A program made the position numbers and the translations under genes. Positions 44,754 to 53,572 of a DNA stretch of 64,000 nt are shown one piece after another; within the stretch, counting starts at the first letter, position 1; each line of letters opens with the position of its first letter. Origin of the DNA: Flavonifractor sp. An112. GTDB lineage: Bacteria > Bacillota > Clostridia > Oscillospirales > Oscillospiraceae. A model generated the notes under the pieces. The model saw nothing but the letters and a program-made list of their open reading frames with translations. It was not told where the DNA came from and did not search any database. The stretch is from positions 62,001 to 126,000 of the forward strand of contig NZ_NFLU01000010.1 of assembly GCF_002161085.1 (NCBI RefSeq), given 5' to 3'.

Positions 44754-44794
44754 CCGCCATCTCTTTGCCTGTGCGCTGAGATGGCGGCCTTTTT
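44754..44794 (+). terminator. Terminator-like hairpin after the IS66 remnant
   Basis: 10-bp perfect stem CCGCCATCTC/GAGATGGCGG, 14-nt loop, then CC and T5. It probably belonged to the old IS66 end or its host gene. Confidence 0.55.
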
Positions 44795-44968
44795 ATACGC
44801 CGAAAGATTTTACGGTTACGACACATCTGTTTTTGATCGGCTCTTGTAGTCATATCTTTTGATTGTTAGGGTCGGGAGAAATTAACCATTTTGGGCCGGG
44901 AGAAAATCGCCAATCTCGGCCGGACGAAAATCGCCAATCAAGGGTAGCCAGCCCCCAGACAATATTGT

Positions 44969-45778
44969 TTACCCGGCCTGCTGCGGGTCAGCCGGTGAGC
45001 CAGTAGAAGTACGCAGGGCAACCGTCTCCAACTTCCTGCCCCGGAAGCTCTCTCCCTTAATGGTAAAGACCACAGCATCGTCAAAGATGCGGTCCAGGGC
45101 GCACAGAAGAGCATCGTTCTCACAGAAGTTCTCCTTCCACTGAGCAGGGTCACGGTTGCTGGTAAAGACCATGTTGGAGTAGCCCTCCTTCTGGTAGCGG
45201 CGGTCCACCATGTCAAAGAACAGCCGGGTATTCTCCTTGTCAAACTCACAGTGTCCCACCTCATCAATAATCAGGCAGGAAGGGCGGACAAGGTAGGACA
45301 GAAGGTTGCTCTCCCGGCCGGATCGGCGTGCGGAAGTCATGCGGTCCCGCAGCTCTGTCATCTTAATGAAGTAACTCCTAAATCCATGCTCACAGCAGGT
45401 ACGCCCAAAAGCCTGGGCCAGATGGGTCTTGCCCGTACCAGGCCGTCCAATAAAGGCAATGTTTTTGTGAGCATAGAGGGCAGACAGCGTGGGGAGGCTG
45501 CGGAGCTTGTCAACATTCTTTCCGGTGACTCGGCTGAAATCAAAGTTGTCAAAGGTCTTGGGAACCTTCAGTGGGAGGCGGCTGGTGCGGAGCAGGAAAT
45601 CCACTGTGGAACGCTCCCGCTTTTCCAGGAGATAGTCAAATACCTTCGCCACGGCAAGGGCTTCAGTATCGGTCATGTTGTGCTGCTGTACCAGCATTGC
45701 AAATTCCTGGGTGGAGAAACCATACTTCGTCAGCTCACGGGTGGCATGGGCCACCGCTTCAAACAGAGAGTCAGTCAT
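44969..45778 (-). CDS. istB: IS21 helper ATPase IstB
   Basis: 269 residues, AAA+ helper of IS21 transposition related to DnaC. Walker A GRPGTGKTHLA, Walker B LIIDEVGHC and sensor TSNRDP are intact. ATG at 45778 overlaps the istA end by 8 nt. It appears complete while its partner is broken. Confidence 0.92.
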   Translation of the reverse strand: MTDSLFEAVAHATRELTKYGFSTQEFAMLVQQHNMTDTEALAVAKVFDYLLEKRERSTVDFLLRTSRLPLKVPKTFDNFDFSRVTGKNVDKLRSLPTLSALYAHKNIAFIGRPGTGKTHLAQAFGRTCCEHGFRSYFIKMTELRDRMTSARRSGRESNLLSYLVRPSCLIIDEVGHCEFDKENTRLFFDMVDRRYQKEGYSNMVFTSNRDPAQWKENFCENDALLCALDRIFDDAVVFTIKGESFRGRKLETVALRTSTGSPADPQQAG

Positions 45779-47095
45779 CCTCGTCGTCCTCCTCCTCCTT
45801 GGTGAAGTTAAACTTCTCAAAGGAGAGGTCGGTGGAGGTCTGCGGGAGTTGCCTAATCACCGTTTTCACCGGCATGGAGGGAAACTCCTCCGGCTGCTCT
45901 GGGAACGCATACTGGTTAGCACAGAAGCTGTCCTGGTAAGCCCAGGTCACTTCATGGGTAGCGAGCAGGCGGGCCATATCTGCGGAGTAGATATAAAGGC
46001 AGGAGCCGTTTCGCATAACACGGACCGTCTTGCCGCCATAGGCGTAGGGGACTCCAAAGCGCCGCCCCTCGTAGTTCACAAACCCGTCAAAGGAAATCCT
46101 CCGCTCGGGGCAAAGGTAGAGCAACAATTCAGGGCTGTCGTTCAGTTTCGTAACCACAGAGCCACACCGCTCCCTGTGGATGTCCTGCGGAATACCCAAT
46201 CCCCGGTGGAAGGTGGTGTTCTGCTCGTCACACCAGTCCAGCGCGGAGAGGTTCAGGTCAGTCACATTCCAGAAGGTCCTTCCAGCCAGGAAGTTGTCCT
46301 TCACGAAACGGACCAGGCGCTCCACTTTGCCCTTCGTAAAGGGGTGGCGAGGCTTGCAGAGTTTGGTCTGGAAACCCACAGTCCGCATGAACTGCTCATA
46401 GTCTTTCTGCCAGAGAGGATGTCCGTCCTGGTTCCGCCGGATAACCACGCTCTTCATGTTGTCCGTGAGGATATACTGAGGGACGCCCATGTACTGGAAT
46501 CCGTGGAGCATACCAATGAACAGGTTTTCCTGCTTGGCGTTGGGGAAGAACTCTACATACCGCTCACCGCAGTGGTGGCAGACCATAGCAAAGCAGGCAA
46601 CAGAGTATTCCTCTCCGGCAAAAGAGTGGACTTTGGTAAATCCCCAGTCCATCTGGAACGCCTCTCCGGGGCCGGTAGTGTAACGCCGCCCACGGTTCCC
46701 TTGCGGAGCAACCGCATAGCGAGCAGGCGGAATGAGATGTTGTGCGCCAGGATGTAGTTTTTAATCGTGGTCTGGCTGCCAATATATCCGTTTGCACGGA
46801 GCCTGCTGAGGCACACAGCGGAGTTTGTCACGCCGTTCTTCAGCAGACCGTCCAGGATGCCTGTATAGCTGCTCAGGAGCGTGGTGCTCGCCTTCCGGCC
46901 CTTTGCGGCGTGCTCAGTGTCCTCAAAGCCGTGTTCCTTCATCCGGCGCAGTCTGGCACGGGAAATCCCGGTACGGCGCTCCAGCTCTGCAAGGTTGATT
47001 TTCTCCAGCGAGAACTTGTCTCCCTGCTCGGCCATCATCTGCTCAATGGCCTTTGCCACAACCGGGGACATGGCTGCGAAATTGGGTTGTTTCAT
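45771..47095 (-). pseudogene. istA: IS21 transposase IstA, frameshifted
   Basis: The N-terminal HTH part (from 47095, ATG with AAAGGAGA) is in one frame up to about 46731 (ILAHNI), then the reading continues in another frame with IPPARYAVAPQGNRGRRY and on through FQMDWGFT. The DDE residues are in QMDWG, LTDNMKS and KGKVERL. The break equals loss of one base. No slippery heptamer was seen, so this is taken as a mutation rather than programmed frameshifting. Confidence 0.85.
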
Positions 47096-47225
47096 CTTGT
47101 CTCCTTTCACCGGGGGCTGGCTACGCCTCCAGTGTAAAGGAACTATTCAAATTGTAAATGGCTGTTTTCAGTTGACCAAAATTGGCGTTTTTCGCCTGAC
47201 CCGGAATGGCGATTATCGCCTGACG

Positions 47226-48557
47226 CTAACAATAGAGATGATAGACATTGAGTTTTTGTGTCGTATAGTGAGGATATAATTCCAAATCCTTCCGTATATT
47301 AAAGCTGGTCGGCACGATTACTGCATATTCGCCCGTATTGTTACTCGTCCCATCCTTCAGATAAGCGAATTTGGTTTCGGTAGAAGCACCGGATGGTTTA
47401 TGGCGATCATAATATGCTTGATATACGATGTATAGGAGATCAGTAGGCGTTCTGGAACCATATTTTCCTGTATAAGTCTTGTAAACAGTTTGATAATTGG
47501 ACTCATATAATGTGATTGTCCACATCTCACGGTCATAATACAAATTCAGTACGGATTTTCCATCGCCGGATACGGTTACCTTTTCACAATGCGAATAGTC
47601 AAACCCGTAAAATTCGTCATCTTCCTCCTCATTGCTGCCATTTCCGTTTAGCTTGTCCTGCTCGTTGGCCGTAACTGTAGCTCCTGTGACGGCTTGCCGG
47701 ATCTCCCCATTACTGTGCAGCGTATAGCCATAATGGCCGTCATCATCTGCTTCTGCATTTTCAAACCAGACAAGAACTGTATAATTTACCTCAGCCGGTT
47801 CCCATACGGCCGTTACATAGGTCAGTGTGGCGGGCATCTTGTTCAAATCCGCAGACAACGCTGCTGCGTTGTCATAAGTCTTGCCATTATATTCCCAGCC
47901 CTTAAATTGATATCCCTGGCGGGTCGGATCCTCAATATTTTTGATCTGCTCGGTGATATCCGTGCCGGGATCTTTGCTTATAGGCTCCACGTAGCTGCCT
48001 TGGGTGCGAAAAATAACATAAGGCGCATCCTTCAGCGTATAGGTCAGCGTCTTGGTGGCCTTGCCGTCAGCGGTGACCGTCAGCCACATTTCATCCGTGC
48101 TGTCCTTGTCATATCCAAAAAACTCTTTGTATTCCACCGGCACTTGTGTGCCTTCCGGCGCATAACCCGTTACCGTATCCAGGGTCACAGGTTCGTCCGT
48201 ATCCGGGAGGTGGCCTTCGTAGATAACCGTATACAGAAAGGTTTCTTCCGCGTATGTGTAGTCGACCGATATTACGGTATCTTTTGTCAAGGTTCCGGAA
48301 ATGGTCTCCTGACCGTCATTTACCAACTTAAAATTTTCAATTTCCGGTGATTTCACCTCGTATGTGCTTCCCACCACCTGCTGGGCAATGTAGGGCTCGT
48401 GGATCATGTTGCCGTTACCATTTTGCAGGTAATAATGAATGGTCAAAGTGGCCAGCTTCACCGGCTCGGAGCCGGCGGCCAGCACGGTCAGGTTAGTTGT
48501 GCATACAGACAGCAGCATGACCGTCGCCAGTAAAATCGATACGCCTCTTCGTTTCAT
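47226..48557 (-). CDS. MucBP-type surface protein, C-terminus cut by IS21
   Basis: 443 residues as it stands. A signal peptide (MKRRGVSILLATVMLLS) precedes two MucBP-like modules (residues about 38-180: IHYYLQNGNGNMIHEPYIAQQ, TVIYEGHLPDTDEPVTL) and an InlB-like GYQFKGWEYNGKTYDNAAAL unit. The last codons are TAT TGT TAG where TGTTAG is the IS21 end, so the natural C-terminus, including any sorting signal, is lost. Last gene of the surface operon, 87 nt after srtB. Confidence 0.8.
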   Translation of the reverse strand: MKRRGVSILLATVMLLSVCTTNLTVLAAGSEPVKLATLTIHYYLQNGNGNMIHEPYIAQQVVGSTYEVKSPEIENFKLVNDGQETISGTLTKDTVISVDYTYAEETFLYTVIYEGHLPDTDEPVTLDTVTGYAPEGTQVPVEYKEFFGYDKDSTDEMWLTVTADGKATKTLTYTLKDAPYVIFRTQGSYVEPISKDPGTDITEQIKNIEDPTRQGYQFKGWEYNGKTYDNAAALSADLNKMPATLTYVTAVWEPAEVNYTVLVWFENAEADDDGHYGYTLHSNGEIRQAVTGATVTANEQDKLNGNGSNEEEDDEFYGFDYSHCEKVTVSGDGKSVLNLYYDREMWTITLYESNYQTVYKTYTGKYGSRTPTDLLYIVYQAYYDRHKPSGASTETKFAYLKDGTSNNTGEYAVIVPTSFNIRKDLELYPHYTTQKLNVYHLYC

Positions 48558-48644
48558 CGGCTTTCCTCCTTATGCATATTGAGAAACAATATCACCCAGA
48601 GAAAGGCCAATACTTTTCAAATTTTTAATGTCCGGGGATTCATG

Positions 48645-49394
48645 TTATACATCACTTGTCTCATTCAGGATTCCCAGCAGTACAAACCGGGCGTTGTTGA
48701 ACTCATAGCTACAGGTTGCCAGGGCAATTATTGTGTCCTCTGAGGATGGAACCACACTACTCTGAAACCAGGACTGCCGCTGTATTTCTGCTGCCCATAT
48801 GGGCAGCTCTTCCGCGGACAGGCCGGTGTTCCACACCGCGTGCTCTACATGAGCCACAAATCCCGCAAAGAACACGATTTCATATTGTGCATGGGGTGTT
48901 TCCAGCACGCCTACAGGATGCTTGTCATAAAAGTCCTGGCTTTTATAGTCCATCAAGCTGGAAAACATAGTCCCGTTGAGCATATTGTGTCCATAAATGA
49001 TGCTGTATGGATCAGAAAAATCAGGCGCGGCCTGGCAGTCCAGAAAAATGCTGCCCGACTTGTTCCATTCGCCAGTGACCAGATGATTGAGATAGTGCTG
49101 GTTGTCCTCCCCCTGTACCACAGGGTAGTCAATGCCGGTATTGGGCACCGTGATCCAGGCCAGCACATCGGGATTCACCGCCTGCAGCGCGGTGAAATCC
49201 CGTGTGGAGGTCCGCTGACCGGCTGCGGTCTCCTCCGGCTCCTGTCGGGGCACGGAGAGCTCTGCCAGCTGCGCATAGGTCTGCTCACCGGCCCGATACT
49301 CCAGCAGGATCTGCACCACCTGCCAGGCGGCCACACAGATGACCACCAGCAGCAGCACGCAGAGGAGTCCATAAATTCTCTTCTTAGCTTCCAT
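48645..49394 (-). CDS. srtB: Class B sortase
   Basis: 249-residue sortase with an N-terminal membrane anchor (residues 8-30). His in SIIYGHNMLNG, catalytic Cys in ALATCSYEF and Arg in NARFVLLG form the triad. Sortase B enzymes join surface proteins to peptidoglycan or to pili. Its ATG overlaps the stop of the PPKTG protein upstream (TAATG), so that protein is its probable substrate. Confidence 0.92.
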   Translation of the reverse strand: MEAKKRIYGLLCVLLLVVICVAAWQVVQILLEYRAGEQTYAQLAELSVPRQEPEETAAGQRTSTRDFTALQAVNPDVLAWITVPNTGIDYPVVQGEDNQHYLNHLVTGEWNKSGSIFLDCQAAPDFSDPYSIIYGHNMLNGTMFSSLMDYKSQDFYDKHPVGVLETPHAQYEIVFFAGFVAHVEHAVWNTGLSAEELPIWAAEIQRQSWFQSSVVPSSEDTIIALATCSYEFNNARFVLLGILNETSDV

Positions 49395-50893
49395 TATGAT
49401 TCCTTATCGCGCCGGAACTTATAGAGGATCAGGACCAACAAGAACACCGCTGCTCCAAGTATGCTCCCCCAGAGGATCAGTTTTCCATCGTCACCTGTCT
49501 TGGGCGGCTGATCAGGATCGGGGGATGTGTCAGGATCTGTGGGCGTCGGCGTTTCCACCGGCTCAGTGGGAATGGGGGTTTCCGTCGGAGCAGGTGATTC
49601 TACCGGTTCCGTTGGGATGGGGGATTCTGTGGGGACAGGGGATTCCACCGGCTCCGTAGGCGTGGGCGTCTGGTTGGGATGGACAGGAGTGGAAGGCTCG
49701 GGATCAACGCCGGGGCCGTCATCAGTGCTCTTAAAGGTAAGGGAGAACCCAAAATCCATGGCCCGCATATCGTAGCTGTTCGGTAACTGAACTTCTAGGG
49801 TAACATTTGGGAGAGTGAAGGATTCACCCGGCTGCAACACGATGTTCTTCAGTACACCTACTTGCTCCTGTACGGAATCCAACCGGTTGAGATAACTCCA
49901 GATCTCCAGATTATCCAGAGTCAGCTGGTCGGCGGAAGTAGGCAAGTTGATGCCCGTACCGTCAAAGGAGAAAAACAGGCCATAGGCATAGAGATAGCGG
50001 TAGCCCAGTGCGATGATCTCCGGATCAGTCTCCAGAATTTCATAGTCCTGCTCCACCCAACGCTCACCAGTAGGGCCGGTCACTCGGGTACCCCAGCCCA
50101 ACACCCGGAAATCGTAATAATCCGGATTGCTTTGCAGCTCGCTGATGGTAATGGTACGGGGCTGTCGGATCTCCGACTGGCCCGTATAGCCGGAGGTGTT
50201 GGAACCCAGAATCTCGCACTGGTGGCTGGGGTGAAGACCAAACAGATTGGTTGCCTCACCGCAGTGGTGAGCGGGGTCGGTGCAGGTGTCCTTATAGTAA
50301 TCCAGCAGATAGTCGGAATAGGAGTCATAACCCAGTTCCGCCAGCCGGTCCTCCAGATGGAGCACCTGCAAAACAGACACATCGGCGCTGTCTTCCATCC
50401 CGTAGACCGCCTTCAGGGGAGTGGTCACCGAGCGCAGCACCGTCATGGTGTAAGGGATCCGGTTACCGTCAAAACCCAACTGATCGGTAAGGGCTCCCTC
50501 CTGTTGGGGCGGTTGGGTACGGATGGTGTAGCCAGGGGTGGTGGGCAGACCGGGAGAGCGCACCGGAACATCCCGGTCAATGTCATTTTCCGTGGTAAAG
50601 GCGTAGTCCTCAAAGACATAGGTGCGGCTGGTGTTGTTCACAAAACGGATACCCACTTGGGCCGCCTGACCAGGCACGGTGAGCTGGGCCATCAGGCTGT
50701 TGGCCGCATCGTTACAGTTGATAGTCACCCGGTCGCCCGCATTGGGGGAAATGGTGTAGACGATGGTATTTTCAGCCGTGTCATAGGTACGGATATAGCC
50801 GCCCGACGCTGCCAGCACTGCGGTTGCGCCCCCTGCAACGAGGCTGAAACCCAGCACTGCCGCCAGCAGTCCGTGGAGTATTCTTTTTTTCAT
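49394..50893 (-). CDS. Surface protein with PPKTG sorting signal
   Basis: 499 residues. A signal peptide (residues 1-28, LVAGGATAVLAA) is followed by a structured part to about residue 390, a Pro/Thr-rich stalk of PTEPVESP and PTESPIP repeats (about 400-455), and a C-terminal PPKTGDDGK, hydrophobic helix and KFRRDKE charged tail. The tail is an LPXTG-type cell-wall sorting signal with Pro for Leu. Placed directly before srtB. Confidence 0.85.
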   Translation of the reverse strand: MKKRILHGLLAAVLGFSLVAGGATAVLAASGGYIRTYDTAENTIVYTISPNAGDRVTINCNDAANSLMAQLTVPGQAAQVGIRFVNNTSRTYVFEDYAFTTENDIDRDVPVRSPGLPTTPGYTIRTQPPQQEGALTDQLGFDGNRIPYTMTVLRSVTTPLKAVYGMEDSADVSVLQVLHLEDRLAELGYDSYSDYLLDYYKDTCTDPAHHCGEATNLFGLHPSHQCEILGSNTSGYTGQSEIRQPRTITISELQSNPDYYDFRVLGWGTRVTGPTGERWVEQDYEILETDPEIIALGYRYLYAYGLFFSFDGTGINLPTSADQLTLDNLEIWSYLNRLDSVQEQVGVLKNIVLQPGESFTLPNVTLEVQLPNSYDMRAMDFGFSLTFKSTDDGPGVDPEPSTPVHPNQTPTPTEPVESPVPTESPIPTEPVESPAPTETPIPTEPVETPTPTDPDTSPDPDQPPKTGDDGKLILWGSILGAAVFLLVLILYKFRRDKES

Positions 50894-50978
50894 GCTTCAG
50901 CCTCCTTGCAGGGGGCGGATGCCGGTTGCCCGGCATCCGCCGCCGTTATGTAAGTTTAGTTGTCAGAAATAAGTAGGA

Positions 50979-52073
50979 TTAACCGGCAGTGTAGTAGCCA
51001 GCGCCAGTTTCAACAATGTTATAGACCAGCTGACCGGCATCATTCTGGGTAACAGTTGCCACAGAGCTGCTATCGTCACCGTTAATTTCCGTCCAGGTAG
51101 CCTTGGCAGCCTCCCAGTCCAGCTGCACGGCCTGCATCTCAGGAGTGATGGTGTAGGTGGCGCCCTTCAGAGCATTGCCGGCAGACTCGCTGATGGTCAC
51201 AGACTTCAGCAGAGGATCGGAGATGGACTCGCCCTTCAGCGCCTTGGTGTAGTAGAAGTAGCCGTCGCTCATCAGGACCCAGGTGGTATTCTCACTGACC
51301 TCACCGTTGGTAGAAACATTGGTGGCAAATTTCAGCGTAACAGCGCCATCGTGGAAGTCGCTGCCGTAGTAGGTATCAAAGGCAGTGTCGTGGCCACTTG
51401 CGCCGTGGGTGCCCTCGAGGGTGTAGGGGGTCTCATCGCTGTCGCTAGCAGCCTTCTGCTCATTGTAGAGATACTTCACGGTGAAGCTCTCGGGAGCCGC
51501 AGCAGAACCACTGCCAATATTAGGCGTCACAGTGACCAGATGATGATAGCCGCTGCCCTCAGAGGATTCATTGGTCACATAGGCCAGGTAGCTGTAGACA
51601 GTGTTGTCGCCGTTGGTAGTGGTCTTGCGTAGGACGGTGATACTGGACAGGTTATCATAAGAGGTGGTTGTAAAGTCTTGATAGCCGCCATTCGTACCCT
51701 TATAGGCATCAATCATAGCCTGGCTGATGGTAACCGCAACCTGTCCAGTAGTAGCAGAAGTACTGTCACTCTCCACAACCTTCAGCTTGTCGCCGTCCAA
51801 GGTCAGCAGGCTCAGAGCCTCCTCCAGCTTCACGCGGACCAGTACATCCACGTTTCCGCTGTTGGTAACGCCCACTTCCTTGGTGATGTCAGCGCCGGGG
51901 GTCAGGGGCACGTCAGGTTTGTCGAAGTCTTCGGTAATGGTCACGTCAAAGTTGTCCATGTTGAAGACGTTTTCCACTTTGTCGGTGGTGGTAAACCAGG
52001 CAAAGGTACCTGCCGCCACCAGAACAGCGGACATCGCGGTGGCCCCAAGGGCAATTTTCTTTTTGTTTTTCAT
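50979..52073 (-). CDS. TasA/camelysin-like fibre protein
   Basis: 364 residues. The N-terminus KIALGATAMSAVLVAAGTFAWF is the SipW-dependent signal seen in TasA and camelysin (CalY) and related BsaA-type matrix proteins. The mature chain continues with NVFNMDNFDVTITEDF, the TasA-like first strand, then VGVTNSGNVDVLVRVKLEE. Expected to form extracellular fibres. Lies next to the SipW-type signal peptidase gene. Confidence 0.82.
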   Translation of the reverse strand: MKNKKKIALGATAMSAVLVAAGTFAWFTTTDKVENVFNMDNFDVTITEDFDKPDVPLTPGADITKEVGVTNSGNVDVLVRVKLEEALSLLTLDGDKLKVVESDSTSATTGQVAVTISQAMIDAYKGTNGGYQDFTTTSYDNLSSITVLRKTTTNGDNTVYSYLAYVTNESSEGSGYHHLVTVTPNIGSGSAAAPESFTVKYLYNEQKAASDSDETPYTLEGTHGASGHDTAFDTYYGSDFHDGAVTLKFATNVSTNGEVSENTTWVLMSDGYFYYTKALKGESISDPLLKSVTISESAGNALKGATYTITPEMQAVQLDWEAAKATWTEINGDDSSSVATVTQNDAGQLVYNIVETGAGYYTAG

Positions 52074-52160
52074 ACTGCATGCTTCCTTTCTCTCTATATG
52101 GATGGTATCTATTGCAGCACACCTCTGCTGTGTGCCAGCAACCGTATTGGGGCGGAGCTG

Positions 52161-52718
52161 TTATGACTCGGGGGCTTCCGCCTTCCCCTTTTCCCTCCTG
52201 TTCTTCCAATGGCCCACCCCGATCCAGGCGGCCATGGCCAGCACCACCACCGCAATGCTCACGATCAGGTGGTTCTGGATCAGGGAAATGACCCCGCCCA
52301 GCAGGGGCACGTGAAACACTACCACGCCGATGACCGCGTCACCGGGAAACATGGGGTCGGTCTGCTCCACCGCGTCACCTTTGGTCTCAATGAAGACCTG
52401 ACCGTCCTTCATCAGGGTGTTTACCACCCGGTGGGTGACGGTGGTGCCCACCTCATCGGTGGGATAATAAGTAACGATATCCCCATTTTGCAGTTCCTCC
52501 GCCGGAACTGCTTTGACGATTACCAGATCGCCCTTGCCCAACACCGGCTCCATGCTGCTTGAGAGGATGTTATAAGCCCGAAAACCCAGGAAAGTCTTGT
52601 CCGGATTCTGGTTCAAAGCAAACATCAGGCTGCCCAACAGAAGTGCCACAATCAGCAGCACAAACACCACATCGCCAACGATCTTTCCTACTTTATTCAC
52701 GGGGTGGTTCCTCCCCAT
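52161..52718 (-). CDS. sipW: SipW-type signal peptidase I
   Basis: 185 residues with an N-terminal and a C-terminal membrane helix. Catalytic S55 (SSSMEP) and H96 (VTHRVV) give the ER-type Ser/His pair of SipW rather than the Ser/Lys of ordinary SPase I. Its start overlaps the end of the preceding fibre-protein gene by about 22 nt. Confidence 0.88.
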   Translation of the reverse strand: MGRNHPVNKVGKIVGDVVFVLLIVALLLGSLMFALNQNPDKTFLGFRAYNILSSSMEPVLGKGDLVIVKAVPAEELQNGDIVTYYPTDEVGTTVTHRVVNTLMKDGQVFIETKGDAVEQTDPMFPGDAVIGVVVFHVPLLGGVISLIQNHLIVSIAVVVLAMAAWIGVGHWKNRREKGKAEAPES

Positions 52719-53572
52719 GTGGTGCCCCAGCCGTCCGGCAGCTCACTGCCCCAGGCGTCCTGCCAGGCAAAGGCGTCGGCCTGCACCGTCTCGGCGTAGA
52801 TGTAGATGTCCAGGTTGTACTTCTCATACTCCGGAGGCTCAAATATGATGCCGGTGGGCAGCTCAGCCGCCGCCTCCAGCTCCTCTTCTGTACGGATGGT
52901 TACCGCCCGGAACACCGGTTCGGTACGTCCGGTTACCTCCACGATCTGATTGTAGTACAGCCACTCGGAGGGGGTGCCGTCGGCATTCTTGCCCCGGTAC
53001 CAGCCGCTGCTCTGCGTCCACATATCGGTGATTTCATTTGTAAATGCGTTGCTGTTGGTCTGATTGGGAAGCAGATTCAAACGGAGGGCAAAGTTCTTCT
53101 TCCCCTCTTCCAGCTGGCTGTCATTGCGGAGAATATCCAACAGCTGCTGGGCGGAGAAATTGGTACCCGCCGCCGGGATCTGGCTGTCTGCCGCAAAGTA
53201 GCGGACATAGTCCGGATTCGTTAGCGTTGGCAACTCACTGGTTGGATCTTTGGGGGTCCATACCTCCTGAATCTTTACCCGTACCACAAAGGCCGTTTCC
53301 CCGGTGTTGACAATCTGGGGGTCCTTGGGCAGTACATCCCCCGGCCGCACCGGGGTATCCGGGTCCTCCCAGGAAGGTTCCTCGATCTCAAAGTCCAAAT
53401 TGGAGATATCCAGTTCATTGACCACCTGATCCTTGGCAGTAAAGTAGGCATAGGTTCCGCCGCAAATGGCGATCAGCAGACAGATCACCGCACCCGCTAC
53501 AGCGGTAGAACGACGGGGCCACTTACTCCGCAGCAGCCTTTTCCCCTTGTGAGGGCTGTTTTTATGAAGCAT
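52697..53572 (-). CDS. TasA-like/camelysin-like protein 2
   Basis: 291 residues. Basic N-terminus, then a membrane helix ending in GGTYAYFTAKDQVVNELDISNLDFEIEE (core GGTYAYFTAKD) as in SipW-processed TasA-like proteins. The rest is a beta-rich domain (VVRVKIQEVW) like the other fibre protein but only partly similar. Its ATG overlaps the stop of the giant gene by 11 nt. Confidence 0.75.
   Translation of the reverse strand: MLHKNSPHKGKRLLRSKWPRRSTAVAGAVICLLIAICGGTYAYFTAKDQVVNELDISNLDFEIEEPSWEDPDTPVRPGDVLPKDPQIVNTGETAFVVRVKIQEVWTPKDPTSELPTLTNPDYVRYFAADSQIPAAGTNFSAQQLLDILRNDSQLEEGKKNFALRLNLLPNQTNSNAFTNEITDMWTQSSGWYRGKNADGTPSEWLYYNQIVEVTGRTEPVFRAVTIRTEEELEAAAELPTGIIFEPPEYEKYNLDIYIYAETVQADAFAWQDAWGSELPDGWGTTWGGTTP

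Larger units (their letters stand above)
44862..47233. mobile_element. IS21-family element, about 2.37 kb
   Basis: Ends ATTGTTAG (44862) and CTAACAAT (47233) are inverted. Inside each end are about three tandem copies of a 22-25-bp repeat (GGCGAAAATCGCC-like on the left, CAGGCGAAAAACGCC on the right), the transposase-binding array typical of IS21. Contents are istA (broken) and istB in the usual overlapping order. No target duplication was evident in the bases checked. The right end lies in a surface-protein gene. Confidence 0.85.

Noticed and set aside
46700-46760. Programmed frameshift in istA
   Set aside because: No slippery heptamer or stimulating structure was seen, and IS21 elements normally encode IstA in one frame.
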